A stretch of 64,000 nucleotides of DNA from Algoriphagus sp. NG3. Its GTDB lineage: Bacteria > Bacteroidota > Bacteroidia > Cytophagales > Cyclobacteriaceae. Location: NCBI RefSeq assembly GCF_034119865.1, contig NZ_CP139421.1, forward strand, positions 558,001 to 622,000, written 5' to 3'. The translations under genes were made by a program, and so were the position numbers. Positions 61,178-64,000 of the stretch are shown here, piece by piece; positions within the stretch are counted from its first letter, which is position 1, and each line of letters opens with the position of its first letter. The notes under the pieces are model-generated. The model made no database searches. It saw nothing but the letters and a program-made list of their open reading frames with translations, and was not told the DNA's origin.

Positions 61178-61729
61178 ATGAAAACAATCATTTGGAAAGG
61201 AATTTTTTACAACTCACTTGAATATTTTCAGTTGTTTAAAATTGAAGAAACAATTATTGCGAAATCTCGAATAATCGGAACATTTCAAAACAATTTTTAT
61301 TTTATTGAATACAATTTGAAAATTGATAAAAACTGGAAAATTTTCAATTTTGAGTTAGAACTTGAAGTCAATAATGACACGAAAAAAATTAGCGGAATAA
61401 AGGATAATAAGGAATGGAAGATAAATGGGGATATCGACCCCCGTTTCCGGGGCTTTGATTTTATTGATATTTCCCTTTCACCGTTTACCAACACACTGCC
61501 GATAAATAGTCTACAACTAAATATTGGGGAAGAAAAAGAAATCAATGTAATTTATATAGACATATTGGAAGATTATGTAAAGCCAGTAAGGCAAAAATAT
61601 CGAAAGAACGAAGAAACAAATTTTCGATACGAAAACATACCGAATGACTTTCAGGCAGATATTGAAATAGACGACCAAGGATTGGTAATATTTTATCCTT
61701 CATTATTTGAAAGGGCAAACGAAAATTAA
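61178..61729 (+). CDS. Putative glycolipid-binding family protein
   Basis: A 183-residue protein with the pattern of the putative glycolipid-binding family (PF06475-type): KGIFYNSLEYFQLFKIEE near the N-terminus, IDISLSPFTNTLPIN and VIYIDILEDYVKPVRQKY in the middle, and a closing DDQGLVIFYPSLFERAN. No signal peptide. The family name is historical and biochemical evidence is thin. The gene is AT-rich and lies between two cassette-like boundaries (about 61110-61156 and 61730-61815). Confidence 0.8.
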   Translation: MKTIIWKGIFYNSLEYFQLFKIEETIIAKSRIIGTFQNNFYFIEYNLKIDKNWKIFNFELELEVNNDTKKISGIKDNKEWKINGDIDPRFRGFDFIDISLSPFTNTLPINSLQLNIGEEKEINVIYIDILEDYVKPVRQKYRKNEETNFRYENIPNDFQADIEIDDQGLVIFYPSLFERANEN

Positions 61730-61815
61730 AATAACGGCAGCTAATAACTAGTGATTTTCCGAAGGAAAATCCTCACTCATACACACGCAACTTTCCATAC
61801 ACGAACACGTTGACG
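61730..61815. repeat. Palindrome-bearing boundary between cassette-like genes
   Basis: A 19-base palindrome GATTTTCC-GAA-GGAAAATC (61753-61771) followed by CTCACTCATACACACGCAA and, 20 bases on, GTTGAC. The words CATACACGCAA and GTTGAC also occur in that order at 61131-61151, before the glycolipid-binding gene. It resembles the boundary at 57900-58054 in its CTCAT words. Confidence 0.45.
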
Positions 61816-61890
61816 ATAATTAAAACTGACAGCAATCATTCATAAATAAATTACATCTTAATGATTGAATTTGTATAAGACCTGAAGCAT

Positions 61891-62670
61891 ATGAAAAAAT
61901 TAATTTATTTATTGACGATTCTGCTTTTAACGATAGGCTGTTACAAAGATGAGGATTTGTTAAAACCAGCTATACTTGATGATCCCTCTGCTATGATTGT
62001 GTTTTGCCAGAGAGCTCCAAATGATACATTAAGAAAAGTGTCATATGAGTATTCTGATAACAATCTAATGGCAGAAACTACATTCAATAATGGAGAAATT
62101 CTAGATAAGACAACGTTCGAATACCATTCTGATAATCAGTTGGTTTTGGAGACTTATGTTACAAATTCACAAATGACAAAAAAGAGTTTTATTTATAATG
62201 AGCTAAACCAATTGATAAATATAAAATACAGATTCACGGACTACAATGCTGATGGACAAATAGTTAGTGAAAGTGAAAGCGAAGCTCCGAGAGAGTATCA
62301 AAATAATCAATTAGTCAAAGAATGGGAAAGTTGGGGTGGCTTCAGTACTTATGAATATAAGGACGGAAAAGTCATAACCAAAATTGATTATACAAAAAAT
62401 GGGGAGGAGCATCATTTTACATATTATAAATATTCTGGCGATTTATTGATAGAAGAAAAAAAGGAAACTAGAGTGGGAGGATTAATGTATTTGAAAACCT
62501 ATACTTATGATTCACAAAACAGATTGATTCAAATCCGGGATAGGGAAAACATCATAGAAGAGAACGATTACAATGGTAAAAAACTGATTGAGAGAAGAAC
62601 TTACTATTTTGGAATAGACCCAGGGTTTGATATATGTTACGGAAACTATATTTATAGATATGAATATTAG
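61891..62670 (+). CDS. Lipoprotein with YD-like repeats
   Basis: A 259-residue lipoprotein (LLLTIGC, Cys about residue 17). It has a series of aromatic/Asp strands (YEYSDNNLMAETTF, FEYHSDNQLVLETY, YTYDSQNRLIQI) as in RHS/YD domains, ending in GNYIYRYEY. It resembles the lipoprotein at 33588-34370 in its design. AT-rich. It is followed by R copy 3. No function is assigned. Confidence 0.65.
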   Translation: MKKLIYLLTILLLTIGCYKDEDLLKPAILDDPSAMIVFCQRAPNDTLRKVSYEYSDNNLMAETTFNNGEILDKTTFEYHSDNQLVLETYVTNSQMTKKSFIYNELNQLINIKYRFTDYNADGQIVSESESEAPREYQNNQLVKEWESWGGFSTYEYKDGKVITKIDYTKNGEEHHFTYYKYSGDLLIEEKKETRVGGLMYLKTYTYDSQNRLIQIRDRENIIEENDYNGKKLIERRTYYFGIDPGFDICYGNYIYRYEY

Positions 62671-62685
62671 CTGCCGCCAAATTCT

Positions 62686-62840
62686 CCTTGGATTCAGCCT
62701 GCCTCTGTCGGCAGACAGGCGGGTGGTACCGGGAAATATGAAAATTCAGTATCTTCAAGAAGTTAGGATTAGGTTAGAAGCGAACGGCTCCGAATGCCTG
62801 CCTGACGGAAGCCAAGCCCGAACTCTCCAAGCTGAATCCC
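62686..62840. repeat. Imperfect palindromic repeat family R, copy 3
   Basis: Terminal arms GGATTCAGC and GCTGAATCC. Two palindrome-like inserts relative to copy 1: 62698-62720 near the 5' arm and about 62797-62812 near the 3' end. It is followed by a stretch that resembles the 5' end of the group II intron. Confidence 0.75.
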
Positions 62841-62877
62841 GTCGAACCGTCTAAAAACCGGTTGAATGCATTTAAAA
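62841..62877 (+). mobile_element. Possible group II intron 5'-end remnant
   Basis: GTCGAACCGTCTAAAAACC and GGTTGAATGCATTT resemble 56397-56435 of the intron (TCGACC, AAAA, GGTTGAATGC, TTTGAAA) in order and spacing, and lie in the same place relative to an R repeat. Similarity is short, so this is tentative. Confidence 0.35.
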
Positions 62878-62983
62878 ACGAACTCTCTTATTAAAGTTTT
62901 TTGACTGAATATTTAAAATGAGTTCTATTTATTTAAGTTTTCATGATTTTTCTTAAATTAGTAGAGCTATTAATTAATGGATC

Positions 62984-64000
62984 ATGAAAAACTTTAAAGC
63001 GGGCAGCTATATCAATCAAGGAACCTTTAAAAGCTTTATTCCTGAAGAGATAAATCGGGATTGGGTGCTTGATGACATGGAAGTGATAGCCCTATTAAGT
63101 CAGGCAGATAGACAACTTGGACGGCTTGACATGTACTCCGAGCACACTCCTAATATTGATTTGTTTATTCCAATGCACATTGCAAAGGAAGCCACCAAAT
63201 CAAGTAAAATTGAAGGTACCAAAACCAATATTGAAGAAGCACTGCAAGAAAGAGAAGAAATTAGGGAAGAACAACGGGACGATTGGGAAGAAGTTCAGAA
63301 TTACATTAACGCCCTCAATTCAGCAATCAAGTCACTTGATGAATTGCCCTTATCATCCAGACTTATCAAAATGGCCCATAAAGTCCTTCTTCAAGGAGTT
63401 CGTGGAAAACACAAAATACCCGGACAGTTCAGAACAAGTCAAAACTGGATAGGAGGAGCCTCAATTTCTGATGCGACATTTATCCCCCCACCTCACCAAG
63501 AGGTCGCTCGATTAATGGGGGATTTGGAAAAATTTTCGCACAACACAGAAATCAGGTTGCCTCATTTATTAAGAATTGCTATAATACATTATCAGTTTGA
63601 AACGATTCATCCCTTTTTAGATGGCAATGGGCGTGTTGGTCGTCTTTTAATCACTCTTTACTTAGTTGAAAAAGGGATTTTAAAGAAACCAGTACTTTAC
63701 TTATCAGACTTCTTCGAGAGGAACAGACAATTGTATTACGACAACTTAACGAAAGTAAGATCCTCAAACGATATCAAACAATGGTTTAAATTCTTTCTCG
63801 TAGGAATCATTGAAACTGCTGAGGGAAGTATAGTGACTTTCGATAGCATCATGAAACTTCAAAAAGAAGTGGACATGAAAATTCAAGGTTTAGGTGCAAG
63901 AACTAGCAACGCAAGGGCGGTTATCAATCAACTCTATTTACGACCACTTATTACCGTTCAAAAAGTTGCTGACCTAACAGAACTTTCACTTCCATCGGCT
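62984..64000 (+). CDS. Fic-family AMPylase, 5' part
   Basis: It starts at ATG 62984 and runs open to the window end (339 codons). The Fic core has HPFLDGNGRVGR with catalytic His 209. An N-terminal Fic_N domain carries SSKIEGT, the S/T-x-x-x-E-G auto-inhibitory motif, placed before the core as in class II Fic proteins. A winged-helix region begins at the window edge (INQLYLRPLITVQKVADL). It should transfer AMP from ATP to a protein target, or reverse that reaction, in the cytoplasm. It follows a 313-base gap occupied by R copy 3. Confidence 0.9.
   Translation, partial: MKNFKAGSYINQGTFKSFIPEEINRDWVLDDMEVIALLSQADRQLGRLDMYSEHTPNIDLFIPMHIAKEATKSSKIEGTKTNIEEALQEREEIREEQRDDWEEVQNYINALNSAIKSLDELPLSSRLIKMAHKVLLQGVRGKHKIPGQFRTSQNWIGGASISDATFIPPPHQEVARLMGDLEKFSHNTEIRLPHLLRIAIIHYQFETIHPFLDGNGRVGRLLITLYLVEKGILKKPVLYLSDFFERNRQLYYDNLTKVRSSNDIKQWFKFFLVGIIETAEGSIVTFDSIMKLQKEVDMKIQGLGARTSNARAVINQLYLRPLITVQKVADLTELSLPSA

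Overview
The window looks like a chromosomal piece of a free-living, polysaccharide-degrading Bacteroidota. Cytophagales/Cyclobacteriaceae (Algoriphagus-like) is my inference. The signs are a SusC/SusD pair under a hybrid two-component sensor, lipoproteins and secreted hydrolases, type IX secretion proteins of the PorU2/PorV2 kind, TANNTTTG promoter boxes, weak ribosome binding sites, and many short intergenic palindromes.

Layout. 1-1157: 3' part of a GH30 hydrolase. 1.6-2.7 kb: three small genes. 3.1-11.7 kb: a surface-polysaccharide cluster (GT2 enzymes, MsbA-like ABC exporter, WbsX-like enzyme, StrF-like and GT4 transferases). 12.4-28.8 kb: a polysaccharide utilization locus with hybrid sensor, SusC, SusD, surface glycan-binding lipoprotein, BACON-GH5, GH29 and GH2; the set suggests xyloglucan or another fucosylated, galactosylated glucan. 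29.1 kb: tRNA-Asn with promoter and terminator. 29.5-31.9 kb: housekeeping genes including a CtlX-like hydrolase. 32-35.8 kb: a mobile island with an IS110/IS1111-type element inside a REP palindrome, and a RAYT transposase amid REP arrays. 35.8-39 kb: purB and a flavin/2Fe-2S reductase. 39.3-43.6 kb: an ECF sigma/anti-sigma/outer-membrane operon. 43.9-48.4 kb: a lipoprotein, a beta-CASP hydrolase, a PspC protein and PadR. 48.8-54.9 kb: porV2-porU2. 55-64 kb: an accessory zone of unrelated small plus-strand genes (VapBC-like pair, DNA alkylation repair, DinB, glycolipid-binding family, Fic) mixed with a decayed group II intron, an integrase remnant and three copies of an imperfect palindromic repeat.

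Most notable signals. (1) Downstream of the IS110-type transposase there are two adjacent internal-loop hairpins. One carries both halves of the REP target and the other carries both element ends, as expected of a bridge RNA (seekRNA) that directs the element into REP sequences. (2) Four sense-oriented copies of a structured element with a GA/GA-interrupted stem lie between genes of the sus operon and of the padR-pspC operon. (3) A shared box lies upstream of susC and of the GH5 gene. (4) Short palindromes are nested inside larger repeats and at a gene-fragment junction.

All functional names come from reading motifs and family resemblance by eye; no database search was run.
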